A stretch of 64,000 nt of DNA from Coffea arabica (GCF_036785885.1 NC_092323.1:12222501-12286500), one strand, 5' to 3'; shown: positions 38,342-52,133, counted from the first letter of the stretch. Notes: a model not told the origin generated them from the letters alone. Numbers and translations: made by a program.

Positions 38342-40908
38342 CTTCTTGTTTTGATCTTATATCTCCTTTTTTTTTTTTTTTTCTTTTTTTGGCCCCTTCT
38401 TCTTCTTGTGTTTTAACAGTTACATATGATACAGTTGATGAAACTCTCTCTCTCTCCCCCTTACAAGATATAGAGAATTGATATGAGATTTTTTTTTCCT
38501 CCTTTTAGGAAGAGAAAAAGTTCCAACTTTCAATGGGTGAAAATGCTAGACTTTGTTGGGGAAAAAGAAAACTTGGAATAAGGGAATCATCCTAAGGAAT
38601 TCGACATGCAAGTTTGTGAATTTAGGAAAGGGAGATAATTTCGCATCAAAAAAAGGGTTACCAGCCAATCTGCCCATCTCCATTATACAACTATGGCTTT
38701 TGCCAGTTTGGAACTCCCATACATATGAAAAGTTGTTTTCCTAGATTAAGAATTTTGAAACATTTTAACTTATGATTTTGCCATTTGGTTGAAGATACAT
38801 GGTAGACGTTAATTTATCCAACTCAAATAATATATTTACTTTTGTGTCTCATAAATAAAGGGTGTGATGAACTAGTCGATTTACAAAGATTTATTTAAGA
38901 ATTTTTTTTTTTTCATAATGGCAAAAGTCATGCAGGGATGAAAATAGGATAAGAATTGGAAAAGAAAAAGGGTGTGGAACAATAATAAAAATGAGAAACC
39001 AAGAAAAGATCCTATTTGTAAGTGACAGCTCATTAAGGAAGTAGTCCACGTTAGGTCCTTGTGGATACTATCATGAACAACACATACTTGCATTCATAAA
39101 AAGTGTAGGTTTCTGATAATTATAAAAGTACACACAATATTGTGTTGGAATGTTTGTCATCTTCAATTTTTTTTTTTTGGTTAATTGTCACCGTCTTCTC
39201 TATTCCTACTCTACTCTATTCTATTTTAAGAGAGATCCAACTAATCCACTGAAGAATTAAATCACCAGCGAACCACACGAATGCACCCGTATGAATTTGA
39301 AAAAATCACATGTAACGTGTAAGAAGGTAATGAAAGATAAGATTTGACCTTGACCACATATAGAAATTCTGAACATTATTCTTTTACTCTTAAACAAACA
39401 AACAAGTTACATATGGTTATCTCTTCATAACACATAGCTTAAAATAATCACATTAAAAAAATAAAGTAAAACATTCATCCATCTAATAATGCTATAAGAC
39501 AGGTCCAACAGGATACCAACCTTTTTCGTTTTACATCCTTTGTTGGATTTTTAAAAACGTGTTCACAGCAGCAGTGAACACGTTGCAAAAGCCAGTAGAT
39601 TGGACCAAAGTTCCTCGACCTATGAAATTAGAGAAACTGAAAAAATGAAATGAGCAGATTGGACTAAAGTTCCTCTTCCTATGGAATTAGAGAAACTGAA
39701 AAAAAGAAATGCAATGATTGTTGAACCAAATCCTTTCCTATCATCACCACCTATTTGATTAGAGAAAAGTGATAATAATGCTGACCTTGATTGAAAAATG
39801 AAACCCCACAGCATATGTAACTACTAATAGGATCAAGAATTTTCTCATCTCCCTGCTCCCTGCTCTCTACTAGGACTAAGAATTTTCTCATCTCCCTTGT
39901 CCCTACTACTAATCACCAATTGCTTTTTTCATTGATAAGTGATACCAAACAATTACTGAGCCTATACCCTCCTAATTCTAAACTAATTTTACTTTCAATT
40001 TGTGATGGTTTATGCTTGGGTAAGATGAGCACAAAAATACAAGAAAACAATCACCAAAAACCAATAATAGAAGTGCTCCACAAGTTCCCACCCTCTCAAG
40101 TTTCTAATTGCGGCTCCAATACTTCTGTAGGTGGGGTCAATAACTATTTTGGGTTCACCAAATTAAAATGGACAATCAGAAAAGCTCTCTAAGGGCCGAA
40201 ACAGGATACACGCCCTGCAACCTTTTTTTCAATTGCTCTCTGTCAACAAATGTAAACATAATTGATCTCCTCAAATCATAGGGCGTAGAATCAACCACGA
40301 AGTTGGACCATGGTCCATTTTCATCCACAAGCATAGTTATCAGTTGCCTAGGAGTGAGGTAAAAACAAGGAAGAACCTCATCATTTACGATGCAAAAGTT
40401 CTTGTCCTTTTCTTGCTTCATTACACTTCACTTTGGATGAATTTGGGACTAAACACTGAGAACTGAAGATCACCATATGCAATTGAAAGTATCTCGATGA
40501 CATGAAGCAAACTATTGGTGTAGAATTCACACATACCAATTACGAGGATCCAAAGATTCATTCAACAGTAGAGATAGGAGGAAGAGTTTGTTTACAACTG
40601 CAGCAATTAAAGAGAATTAACACTTCCACACATACACAATAGTAGAGTATTTACAGTAATGAGTTAGCATTAGATGTCAAGTTTGCCCATGAAACGGTCG
40701 ACGGTAGGACAGCCCCGGTAGCTGGAAGAACATAACATAATGCTCTCTTGTACTGCTAAGGACCAAAGCCCTGGTATTCCCAATAACAGGAGGCAGCATT
40801 CTTGAACTCTAAACTACAATCCAGTCGTCACAAAATTAGATGAGTTCCATCAGCCATTTAGCAGATAGTAGATAATTAACTAAAGCATTCACCAGCCATT
40901 TAGCAGCT
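38342..40908. other. Intergenic region between two minus-strand genes
   Basis: Contains the probable promoter and 5'UTR of the NET2-type gene, with a CT run (38441-38458) and a poly(T) tract (38366-38389). Elsewhere it is AT-rich. Tandem duplications at 39599-39710 and 39835-39905 are the only structure I see. Confidence 0.4.
39599..39710. repeat. 58-bp tandem duplication
   Basis: ATTGGACCAAAGTTCCTC followed by ATGAAATTAGAGAAACTGAA, then again ATTGGACTAAAGTTCCTC and ATGGAATTAGAGAAACTGAA. A second small duplication (AAGAATTTTCTCATCTCCCT) lies at 39835-39905. Confidence 0.85.
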
Positions 40909-42299
40909 TCAGAAATTCTGGAGTGAAGAAAGCCACTGCTCCACATACTTCTTACCATCTGAAACTACAAAGACACACAGAAAAATCAGTTAACTGTCTC
41001 TCCCGCACTCAAGCGATTTAACCAGAAAACCAACCAGTTAGATGGTAGAGTAAGTTCACAAAGCAGCATTAACAAGAAACGACAACCCACTTTTTACAGA
41101 CTAATAAATACTTCAAGAATCAAACGTGACCCAAACAAAGGTCTCATTTTTGTCTGACTAGGAAAAGCCTCCTGCCTCATAGAAGACAAATATATTCATG
41201 GCTGCAGCAAAAAAAAATAAATCTGTGGACCCTTAAAAATAGAGGACCCTCCTTTCTTGCAAAAGAAATGAACCACAGATTTGCTTAGATAAGCATTCAA
41301 TCATTCGGAGTGAGAGGAAGAACCACTCCCAACACTATTTCGCAAACACCATTCATCAAATCAAGAATGATTATGATGGAAATCATTGATGACACAAGAT
41401 GAATTAACTGGAAATCACTAAGATGCATTAGAGTAATTAATGACCCACAAAAAAAAAGGTTCTCCACAATACATAATCCACCTTTACTTTACCATTTTAA
41501 CAGCCTTGCTATAATTGTTAGCATAAGTACAAAATGAGAAAAACCTTCCATACATCTGATCATTTTCTTTTTGTTAAATCCAACTTCTAAGGATGCAGCT
41601 CCAACACCAATAGCAGTTTCAAATATACAGGATTAAAGAGTTTCACTTAAAGTTAATAAATTACAAAACGTTCACCAACAATATAAAAGCAGAAGGGATG
41701 AAAAAAAAAATGAGACTGAAAACAATGAGCCAGAGCACAAGTCCATAAAACAGAAAATGGCAAAATTTTCAAAACCAGATGAATAAAAATCTCAGAAATC
41801 TGCAGGGTTAGAATATCTTACCATCAGAGTACTCATTTGGGAGGTTCTTAATAGCACTCAAGAACTGATTACTCCCTCTAGGCTCCTTCTCCAATTCCGT
41901 GTAAGCATGCCTATAGCAAGGAACAAGCACAGCAAAACTGTCATCTGCCTCATCATCACTCTGGAAATCAGGGGCATGTGGTTCCAGCCACCCAATTGAC
42001 CAGTCTGAGTCATCGGATTCAGACCCTGACAAACAAACACCATCAGATGGCACCAACACCACATCATACTCTTTATCAATTCTCCTCCTCTCCTCCCTGC
42101 TCTTCCATTTCCTCTTAACCTTCCTGCTACTCGGTGCCATTTTTGCGGCCATAACTGATCTAAACTTCAAATTATCCGGTTCCCTTAATCCAAATCCCCA
42201 ATCAGGTAAGGTATTCATCGAAGAAGACCCGTTGGTAACCGGCTCTTTCTCCTTACCACTCCACCACCACCACGAGAATCTAGTCAAAGAAACAGCCAT
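40909..42299 (-). CDS. Conserved plant protein of unknown function
   Basis: Two exons (41822-42299 and 40909-40958) join in frame to 175 residues. The start is the ATG reading MAVSLTRFSWWWWSGKEKEP; a longer upstream frame lacks family support. After a basic segment (SSRKVKRKWKSREERRR) comes the conserved core EYDVVLVPSDGVCLSGSES, then DDSDWSIGWLEPHAPDFQ, DDEADDSFAVLVPCY and the C-terminal KKYVEQWLSSLQNF. I recognise this as a small plant-specific family with no assigned function; no catalytic motif is visible and the W-rich start is not a clear signal peptide. The long upstream region to about 43180 probably contains the 5'UTR, with CT/CA repeats near the transcription start. Confidence 0.8.
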
Positions 42300-43160
42300 C
42301 TTTCTCCAATCCACGCTCAAAGGAATGATCAAATATAGGTAGTATCAGCAAATTGGGAGACAAAAAAATTTAATCCAATTGAAAGCCCATAATTATTGGT
42401 ACTGAAACAGGTTCAGAGGACCAAACAAATTCAAGGAATGATCAGTTCAAACAAACCTCAAAAATTTACTTTTCGTTAATACTAGCATCAGTTGATGATT
42501 CTTTCAGCAAAAGCCCTGATCTTTGTTTTCTTTTAAAATGACTACCAATTAAGCAGCATCACTTGAGTGCGTCCATTATGTCAAGAGACACTTGAGCTAG
42601 TAATTAATAATATATACTAAAAAAAAAAAAGTAACCACTCAATCAATCAAGCAAGCAAATTAAGCAAACAATTAATGATATAACTTCAAAACCCAGAAAT
42701 TATTTTCCCCCAAAAACTAGGAATCTTCATCAAAGAAAAAATCCCATTCCCAAATATACAAGGCCATTTCTTCAAAAAGAAAAAAAAAATTCAGGGCCCC
42801 CAGAAGGATAAAAATGTCTTCTTATAAAAACTTAGAAGTTGAATTTCTGAGAAATAAATGTAGGATGACGATTAGGCCACCAAAGAAGTGAACTTTCTCC
42901 ACTGCCGGAAAAAGGATAGTGGGAAAGCAACCAAAGTTGAGATTTTGTTGAGAGAAACCGGTGATTAGGACCGGAAGGAGAAAAGAAAACCGGAATTCTC
43001 AGGCGCCGGTTTAGTACTAAGCTAGGAGGACTAAGAAAGAAGCAGGAGTTCTAAGATTAAAAGGAGAAAGAAGAAGGTAGAGGAACCCCTAATTCATGGT
43101 TAATCAGGCTATGATGTTGTCATCTGCCGATCATCACCACCACATTTTCTCTCACTAAGA

Positions 43161-43213
43161 GTCTCTCTCTCTCTCTCCCCTCCAGCACACGCCACACACA
43201 CACACACACACAC
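43161..43213. repeat. (CT)n and (CA)n microsatellites
   Basis: CT run at about 43161-43179 and CA run at about 43193-43213, near the likely transcription start of the minus-strand gene. GA-rich 5'UTR repeats are common in plants. Confidence 0.9.
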
Positions 43214-43766
43214 CCACAGAGAAGGAATAAACTAGTCGGGAGGGGTGTCTGAGATATTTATAGAGGGGTGTCACTTGGGGGGAATCTATGATGGGATATG
43301 AATTTTGTAGTTTGCTGCAACTAGTGCTATTTCAGTTGTACATTCAAGTAGTTAACCGAAGAGGAGTTACTATTGACCCAAAAAAAAAAAAAAAAAGAAA
43401 GAGTAACTAGAATTGCTCCCAAAAAAAAAAAAAGTTATTGAAGGGGGAAGAAAGAGGCACCTAGTTTTAGTATTTATGGAAATTTTACAAATGCCGCCTT
43501 TTTTAAATTTGTATCTAGTTAAATTTTTGTTGGTCTAATATTTTTCTTGTGTTTATCAACAAAAGCATCAAATTTTTTCATTAATTTTTTACTTTTACTA
43601 ATTTTTCAATATTTGTTTGTGATTTGATTTATCAATCAATCCTTTTTAATGAATTAATATTTCCTTTTTTTCAATTTAAAACTTTTTTATTTACAACTAC
43701 ATATTTATTATAATAATTTGTGTTCGAATTCAAAATCTCCCTTTTGCGTTTGTGACATTATAATTA

Positions 43767-44083
43767 GGGTTAATTCCACTTTGTCCCCCCAAACTTTGGA
43801 CGATTATCCACTTAAGTCCCTAAACTTCAAAATGGGACACTTAAGTCCTTAAACTTATAAATACCTTCCACTTAAGTTCCTGAACTTATAAAATGGGACA
43901 CTTAAATCCCTAAATCCTTATAAAATGGGACACTTCGACCACCAACGGCATTCAGGATTTGTTAACAATTTTCCTTAAGTGGGAGGTATTTATAAGTTTA
44001 GGGATTTAAGTGTCCCATTTTGAAATTTAGGGATTTAAGTGGATAATCGTCCAAAGTTTGGGGGGACAAAGTGGAATTAACCC
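43767..44083. mobile_element. 317-bp Mutator-like MITE, copy 2
   Basis: Same family and exactly the same length as the element at 30034-30350, with inverted ends GGGTTAATTCCAC and GTGGAATTAACCC. A perfect 9-bp target duplication TTATAATTA flanks it (43758-43766 and 44084-44092). The two copies differ at only scattered bases, so both insertions look fairly recent. Confidence 0.93.
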
Positions 44084-45227
44084 TTATAATTATACCTGCA
44101 CATGTAGATAATTTTTTTACACGTGTAGGAATTATTAATCGATGTTCTACTTTTTGTTCTTTTTTTTTTGGCAATATACAAGAATAATAACCATGCAGTC
44201 ACTCAAAAAAAAATGTAGCCAATTTTGAAGGGGTTGGAGTTTAATGTTTGAGTATTTTCAAGTTAAGTTACCAAATGATTGCCTAATTCTTAAGACTTTG
44301 GTTATTTTATTTTCCCATGTAATTTGATATTTTAAAACATAAGAATTCCTCCTTATTTCTTTAATTCGTTTTGATCAAGTTGTACGGTGAGAAAACTTGC
44401 ATGTATGACAAGAAGGACAACATTAAAAAGTTACTCAAATAATTGCAGAGACCAAATTAAATCATTTGGGTTCGTGAAATTGATTAAAATGATTCCATTG
44501 AATTTCCCTTTAGATGCACGTTCACATTTAAGAGTCCAATGATAATCATATTTGCCTCGTTCTTCGAATTCCCCAAGGCATTATCCAAAAGTCAAATGTC
44601 ACTTTTTTTTTTGAGTTAAATTACTGCTGCTAGTTTATTTTATCCTTTTCAATTTAAGACATTTATAATATGGTCGAAAATCCAAAGTCTTTTTATAAAA
44701 AAATTATTTTAGTGAAACAAGGTAGCATAATACACAAAAATCTAACTCTGATGTCTTTAAAATTTAGTGACATTTGTTCTCCTACAAAGCAAAAGAACTA
44801 AAACAGTTTTGATAAATTATGAGAAGTGCAACATAAAATAAAATAATTAACTTTCTTCTGCTAAAAGCAAGAATCACGTTTATTTTGAAGTGTTTTATTT
44901 CATTCAAGAAAATGCCGTATACGGCCAAAGTTATGCAAAGGCATATTCGATTTTTTAAACATAGAGAAAGCGGCCTCTCCTATTCTACTCAGGTTCGGTA
45001 CATGTTGACGAATGTGGTATATTTTTGCCATGAAGAGTTGTTTCGTTTAGAGTCCTTAGAACATCTATAGATTTAACTTAACTTTCTGCTTTCTTTTACT
45101 CCATTTGTTTGTTTCCTCGTTGTTGCGGTCTAGCCCCTGATATCAATTGGCTGAGTTTGTCTACATCTAGTGCAGACTTCAGCCCAGCTACTTAATTACT
45201 GTGAGTTATGATTTACATTCATCATTT

Positions 45228-45236
45228 ATATATATA

Positions 45237-45290
<54 letters not shown>
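45228..45290. repeat. Long (AT)n microsatellite
   Basis: About 60 bp of nearly pure AT dinucleotides, interrupted once by TT. Likely highly length-variable. Confidence 0.95.
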
Positions 45291-45291
<1 letters not shown>

Positions 45292-45700
45292 TAAAGTGAG
45301 AAAATCAGTAGTTAAATCTTAGTATCAAAATCATACTGTCGATATTAGAATTGTGCGTTGGTGGAACTGTGTGTTGGTAAACGATCTATAAGAATCTCTA
45401 TAAACGATCAAAAATGTGTTCTGATTCGTGAGGGTAATTAGAGTCCAATCCATCCAGATTATTTATGTACTTCTCCAAATTCTAATGTTTTTTCTTTATT
45501 GTCCTGAGGTTTAACTCCTCGTTTTTTCTTCCGATGTTTTTCCGCAAAAGGTCAAAATGCTCTAAAGTGAGAAAATCAGTAATTACATTTTAGTAACAAA
45601 ATCGTGTGTTCAAAATGGTAAACGATCTGTAAGAATTTTCATAAGCGATCAAGAACGTGCTTTGACCGGTAATAATACCTGGAGCCCTATCCACTCAAAA
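45291..45700. repeat. Diverged direct duplication, about 267 bp apart
   Basis: CTAAAGTGAGAAAATCAGTA occurs at 45291 and 45560. Each is followed by TAGTA(A/T)CAAAATC, then GGTAAACGATCT, TAAGAATTTTC-like and GCGATCA-type blocks, and AGTCC/AGCCC-ATCCA. About 140 bp per copy can be aligned by eye. Confidence 0.65.
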
Positions 45701-46923
45701 TTTTTATCCTCCACCCAAAAACCAAAAAAGCACCAAGATGTCCAATTGCAACCAATTGGAGTATGACAAACACATAACCTGATAATACTAGACTATTAAC
45801 TGATTAATCAATTTTAAAAGTAATTAAGCAGTTGAGCCTGTGGAATGAGGAGGACACACGTGGAAGGTTACACAGGCATAGGAAGCCAACGATTGCGTGT
45901 AATCAAGAGCAAGTAATTGACTTCCCAGGACACACGTCAAAGTGTGGTCGTCCACCCAAGTAATCAAAGATTATCACCGTCACAAGCCGATCTTCAATTC
46001 CTCGCGTTTATGTTTATATGACATGATGGTTTTTGTTTTGTCAATATATCAATGGAGGAATAATAAATGAAAATTAAATTCGTGTGGTTAATTAAATAGA
46101 ACTTCTATCCTGTTTCCCTATTCCGTATGTCACTCTGGACTTTGCATTGTCTTTGAAATTGTTGGAAAGATACAATAGAGACGAAATTGTTTCAAAATTA
46201 AAGAGAGAGAGAGAAGAGAGGGGCACGATTGTTGGGAGTTGATAACACATCCTTTTCTTCGTTGAAAAATCTCCAAAAGAAACAGTACTTGGTTCTTCTA
46301 ACCATATATTCATATGAGTACGAGATGGCCTCATGTGGTCACCAGCACATTTGTTCTCGCTAGTACATACACATGTTTATTTGTTGGTATATTGAATGGT
46401 TGTCAACAATCCAATCAATGCAAGTAATTTTTTTTTTTGTGATTCATTACTTATCTACTCTACCACTACTAACCTAATTTAGAGAAAGGTTCAACTGAAT
46501 TTATAGGAAAAACGGTGGGGATTGAATTACCATCGAATCATACGGATGCGTGATGCAACCATATAGATTTGAGAAAATCACATATTGTGGCAAGTGATAG
46601 GAGATAAAATTTAAACTCTTAATCTCCTATTTCACTAAAACTTAAAGTTTTTTATAGTGATCAAAAGGTGTTGACTTCCCACCTCATCAATGCAAGTAAT
46701 TACTAGTGTTCAATTTACACATGGACCAACGAGAAGGGGTGATCCAATCATTTTTCTAACAAAGCTTTCAAATTCACAAAAAAAAAAAGATCTAATCACA
46801 ACGTTGGTTTTTCTTTTGGTGAATTTCTGAGCTGTTTACCAAGAGTACATATAATTAATATTGCATTAATAATTTGGTTCTACTACTATCATCTAGAAAA
46901 TTAGACAAAGTCCAAGTGACAAC

Positions 46924-47299
46924 TAGAGCTGTAAACGTGTCGAATCGAGTCAAATTTTGGCCTAATCGAGCCGAGTCTTGACTTAATTTTATTAAGCTCG
47001 AACTCAAACTCGAGTTTGATGAGTTGCCAATTTAAAGCTTGAGCTCAAAAAAATAAAAAATAAATATTTTATTTTTAAAAATAAATAAAATAATATTTGT
47101 CTTAATAAATAATAAAATATTAGGAATATATATGTAATTTTATTATTAAAATAATATATATATATATATACTCGAGTTCGAGCTCGAGACTTGTGAGTTA
47201 ACAAACTTAATATTTTTTAGCTTGAGTTCGAAATCGAATTCGATTTGGCCAACTCGAACTCGAGTCGAATTTTGACTCGAGAACTCGTTTGCAACCCTA
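46924..47299. mobile_element. 376-bp foldback element, hAT-like
   Basis: Ends TAGAGCTGTAAACG and CGTTTGCAACCCTA are inverted repeats (TAGRGYTGYAAACG). The arms are full of CTCGAG/ACTCGA blocks that let the element fold back, with an AT-rich centre. Flanks GTGACAAC (46916-46923) and ACGACAAC (47300-47307) look like an 8-bp target duplication with two mismatches. TAG-starting ends plus an 8-bp duplication suggest the hAT superfamily. Confidence 0.6.
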
Positions 47300-50200
47300 A
47301 CGACAACTATGAAGATAAAGGGTAAGGTTATTTAAAGAAAAAAGTTAGGGTTGGAAACTTGAGGTACGAACAATTGCTGTTTCAGAACAGTTTGCTCAAT
47401 TTAATAGAACATAAATTCATTCAAAATTTAAAATGTAAATCAATTTCAATACAATGTAAATATGTAACAAATTTTTGTGAATCTTACGTATAACGCTTGA
47501 ATATGATGATTTGCTCCATGTTTTTTGGTTGCAACCTACAACCCTCCTCCCTGCCCCTAATTCTAGTCTTGGCCGTTGATTCGTAGTTATCACTATTGAC
47601 AATTTGACATTTGTAACCTGACATCCTGGAAAAAGCTGGTTGAAGTTGGTTAGAGTGAAAAAAAAAAAAAGTTGCCGTGCATGATAATAGTAACCAAAAA
47701 AGAAAAGCTTGCAAGGAGACATTTGCTTCTTGGCTCATCCAAAGACTTGGAATATGGAATATGCATCATCGCCTTATCTTCTTGAGCTGTAACTAGTCAA
47801 TTAAGTTGTACGCAAAAGCTTTAAAATAAATCATAGACTGGTTGGAAAGAGCAGTTGGAACATTCCTTCGCACTAAATTCCACCCCAAATGACACGGAAA
47901 TGACTTACTGAGATTTGAGAATTAAAAAAGCAAAAAAGAAAGTAGAGTTATTCTAAGTGATGTTACCCGTTAACATATCTAATATTCAGTTAATTTAATA
48001 TATATATATACTAATAATTATTATTATTTTTATATTTATATACTTTTCTTAAATATATCTTAATGAGTGTCCATTAGACAAACGGAAGGAGGAATAGTGC
48101 ACCTAGTAACCTAAAAAGAAGGAAAATCTGAATGAGTTTCATGCCTTGTAGGGGTGTTTAATTATCCGATTTTTTATGTACCTCTTAATCCCAATTAAAG
48201 AAGTCATTTTCCAGATGATTGACCAATGGTAAACCAACATAAATATATATATATACTCACGAATCCATCACAATCGTGAGAAACAAATCTTTTGATGTCT
48301 TTGGCTGAAAACGTGAAATTGTCGAATGTGGGATTTATTGGTTCGGCAGGCTTATGGGCAGTGAAAACATTCCATCCACATCCACATCCACATCCACATC
48401 CACATCCACATCACCACAACCACCAGCCCTTCTCGTCAACCATTAAAAACTCCCATGTTTTATTCATCGATGAATTATTATCTACCCATTATTAAAGAAT
48501 TACACTTGGATGCATTTTATATTACTGCATACTTTTCATGGTAGTTAATCATGATCATGTCAAAATTCCTTGTAGGGGTTTTGATTAATGTAGCAGACTC
48601 CAAATTTAAAATAAAAAAAAAATCAAACACATTTTTGTGTTGCTATAATAGAATGTCATGTACATACTAGATCTTGTGGAAAGGTTTCCAACCATGAGTT
48701 ATCAAAATACATGCTCAAGTCTAGGTGATTTTTTTTTTTTTTTTTTTGGCCAAATGGAACTGGATTATAAGGATAATCACAAAGACAAATGAACAGTGAT
48801 ATACACTCATTTTAGCTACAAAAGCTAAAGATTCTGCTGCTTTTGTCAATTGCAAAAGTTGGAAATGATGGCCCTTTTATTAACTTTATTATAGTACTAC
48901 GTGATTTTCGTATTCCATTTTTCACATAGTGTAGCACGATCAATGGAGTAAGATAGAAGCCTCCAAAAAAGGCTGCAACGGAATAATATGGGATTGGTAA
49001 CAACTAACAAGACAATATGATAAAGTATTTGTTTTCATCTAAAACTGTGATATATGTTTGCTTTCATAATTACGGATGGAAGTGGGCATCTGGCGACCTT
49101 TGACTTGGACAAAATGAAAAACTAATAGCAAGGAGAAGTTTGCATTTGATTAGATAATTTGCCTGTCACCATTTGCTTTAACACTACTTTTAATAGGTTG
49201 TTCTTCTCTTTATGTTTAATGGACTGTTATAGATGTATCATCTTTGATCCACTTTCTTCGGTCACCTTCCACTGAAAACACGACTGTTATATAGACTCTC
49301 TCTAGCCTTATAGATTGGCGTAAGACGCTTCTTTTCATAAAATTTTAATTAACCAAAAGTAGCTTTTGTAACAGCAAGAAACGAATTGCAAAACAGAGAG
49401 AGAGAGGTATAATTAACCAAGCCAAATTAAGTTAACAGCCAGCACACTTAAACAATTTTGAGTAGGTAAGTAGCATAAGTTTAACAAAATTTCCAAAAAA
49501 TCTTGTTTGTATTGTCATTTTTCTCCAAAGATTATTACGTTTTTTTTTTTTATAAACATATTTTTCAATCACCTTTTTATCTCACATATATCAAATTGCT
49601 GCAGTTCATCTTCTACAAAAACTCCAGAAAATAGCAATCTAAAGGTGTATTGACGCGTAAAAACAATCGAACCAGAGCGGATCAATTTAGTCAGAAACAG
49701 ATTAATCTTATTATCCTTTGCTCCTGAAACTATCTTATCTTTTGCTAAACGTAATTTTCAAAAGTTAAACTTGGCAAATGGGGTACAGAACTGATCTTTT
49801 GTCTAGTTGTCACTAGTTGTCACCTACTATAAAATTATGAATTGACGCTTAAGAAGTTTCGAGGTTGGAGGCATGAATTAGATTAGACCACAAAGAATAC
49901 TTTTCAAACCATAGAACTGTAGATCCTGCACTAGCAAACCGTGAAAAATGGACATGTAACTGCGATCTTTTTTTGACTAAATATTGTAAAAATAGAGAAA
50001 TCACAACTAAGAAGCGAAAATATCTAGCAGTAAAATATCAAATTGTCGGAGGTGCCTAATAAAACGAATAACAAGTTGGGATCCATCCACCTAATGGCTA
50101 ATGCAAGCAAATATCTTATCAAGACTGCAATATGTGCATGGGACCTATGAGCCTGAGCCCTGAATTTACTTGAATATGTGAGAAAGATTTGGTCAGTGTG

Positions 50201-52114
50201 CATGATGTAGTCAATAAAATGCAAAATGCCCACTTGCAGTAAGTAAAGGACTAAAAAGAAGCCGGGTGGGAGTCAATCAAGCAATGGAACGGCTATAAAG
50301 TTGGTACAAAAAAATATATGATGCCCACTTGCTCAATACGTCCTTGAGGTTGTTAAACTTTGCATCGTCCACCTCTGGGCAACTGCATGTGCTCTTGCCT
50401 ATCACAAGACAAAAAGCAGATTGCAAATGTTCTTTGATCTTGAAGGCGAGTGGCACACGTAAAAATAGAAGAAACAAATGCTAGATATCTATATTAGGTT
50501 TGTATGGAAGAACCCCCGGAATAATAATTTTTATCGGATCTCAATCTAAATGGAAAATAAAAGATTAGTCAATCACGCTTTTTACATACAACCTTTAAAC
50601 CAATATTCTTGAAAGAACTCTATAATTATATGAATTAATCTTTCCTATGCTGACAGTGTTAGCGTTTGATGAATGATAAATATGTAAATTTTGAATTTAA
50701 AATTCAACTTTTATACATACGTCACAGTTTCAACAGTGATAGTGTATACAAAATTTACTGTAATTATAATCCAAGCTTATTGTGTTTTTTCACATAGTTT
50801 CAAGGCTCGATCTCATATGCCTGCATCGTGCGTGTGATTTGCAATTTAATTGATTCATGATTTATGCTTCATCTTGTGTTTTCTTTTTTGTTGTTTCAAG
50901 AGATCTATGGATCAATAACAATTCTTATACCTTTTTCTCTTGATATCTTTAGCACCATGTGAAATGTGGGTGGAGTTTCTTTATGCATCCACCTGCCTAA
51001 GCTGTGACTTGTGATGAATTACAACCTCTTTTGATGAATGAGTAAATAATGTTCTTTTAAATTCCACCTAAATTATTTAGGTCCATGTTCATAAAATTCC
51101 AATTTGTGCCTACATTTCCGCTAAAACCCATATTTTATTTTAGACAAAAAGTCCCAAGATTCAGCTATAGTTTCCCTGGAAATTACTCAAACTCCACTTT
51201 TTAGCTGGGAATTTTTGTAGCGTAATCTTGGTGTGAAAGAAAGCTGCCAACCAGAAGGTCGGCAATCTCGTTGGCCCAACATAGACAGCTAATGGAACTT
51301 TAATTAATATGTGTTGCTTGCTTGCTTGCTGGATATAAAATAAAACTTCACATTAATTACAACTCTCAACACTTTCTCATTAAATTACCTAGATTCAGAT
51401 AAACATGTGAAAAATTGACTCATGACTGAATTATTTTTTTCCTTAATTACCAGGTACATTCCAGGTAGGTTCCCGAACATTATTATATGCTTGTCTGACA
51501 TTGCTTGATTATTAATATGTTATTAAAAGTGGCCGCAAAATTGGAAAAAAACATATAAGAAATTCCAGATGCATTATGCCATCCTTTTCAGTAGAAAACT
51601 CCAAGGTTTTGAGTGAGTCTCAAGGCAGGGGGTCCTTGTCTTTTCTTTGGAATTTCACATGCAATTTCTGATACCAATCTCTTAATTTGTTGGTCGAGAA
51701 TGATCAGCCGTCCTAAACGAAACTATATGACTACATTCAAAGAATTAGCTTCAAGGAGATTTGGAGAACATGCATGCAAAGGCCAAAATGAGTCGAAATC
51801 ACATTCAAGAAGATTGGACGATTCTCAGGATTCGTTTCAATATGTATGGCCCTTTTTTGCCTTCTGAATTTCTGTTCTTTTCTTCTTCTTTTTTTCTTTG
51901 TCTTTTCAGTTAATGACAAAGCATAAGCTGATAATTTCGTTTTTTTTTTAAATCCCAAAACTACTACCTTCTTTTCGTTTTTCCACTATATACCACAAAA
52001 CTGTCCAAAATAACATTATTATCAAACCTGAATCTTAAAAACAAAAGCTATACTTAATAATTCTTTTTCAGGAATTTCTGTGTCTCCTAAACACTTACAA
52101 AAATGGGAGAGGTA
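47300..52114. other. Gene-poor AT-rich region
   Basis: No gene recognised on either strand. Notable items are the CCACAT repeat at 48372-48412 and a poly(T) tract at 48729-48748. Short open frames here have no family features and no supporting splice structure. Confidence 0.45.
48372..48412. repeat. (CCACAT)n hexanucleotide repeat
   Basis: About seven tandem units of CCACAT. In one frame it would encode alternating Pro-His, but the surrounding short ORF shows no other sign of being a gene. Confidence 0.95.
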
Positions 52115-52133
52115 ACATATTATTGAATCTTAC

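Larger units (their letters stand above)
44093..46923. other. AT-rich intergenic region
   Basis: No gene recognised. It contains the long (AT)n at 45228-45290, a diverged duplication (45291-45700) and a GA run near 46203-46220. Confidence 0.45.

Noticed and set aside
40176-40421. 81-residue minus-strand frame containing NGPWSNFVVDSTPYDLRRS
   Set aside because: The composition is protein-like, but I recognise no family and see no flanking splice sites or partner exons. It could be a gene relic; support is too thin to annotate.
48292-48495. Short frame with a Pro-His repeat, resembling a metal-binding peptide
   Set aside because: The Pro-His run is just the CCACAT microsatellite. The rest of the frame has no family features.
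48729-48748. Poly(T) tract as the end of an antisense LINE or SINE
   Set aside because: I found no matching flanking duplication and no recognisable retroelement sequence beside it.
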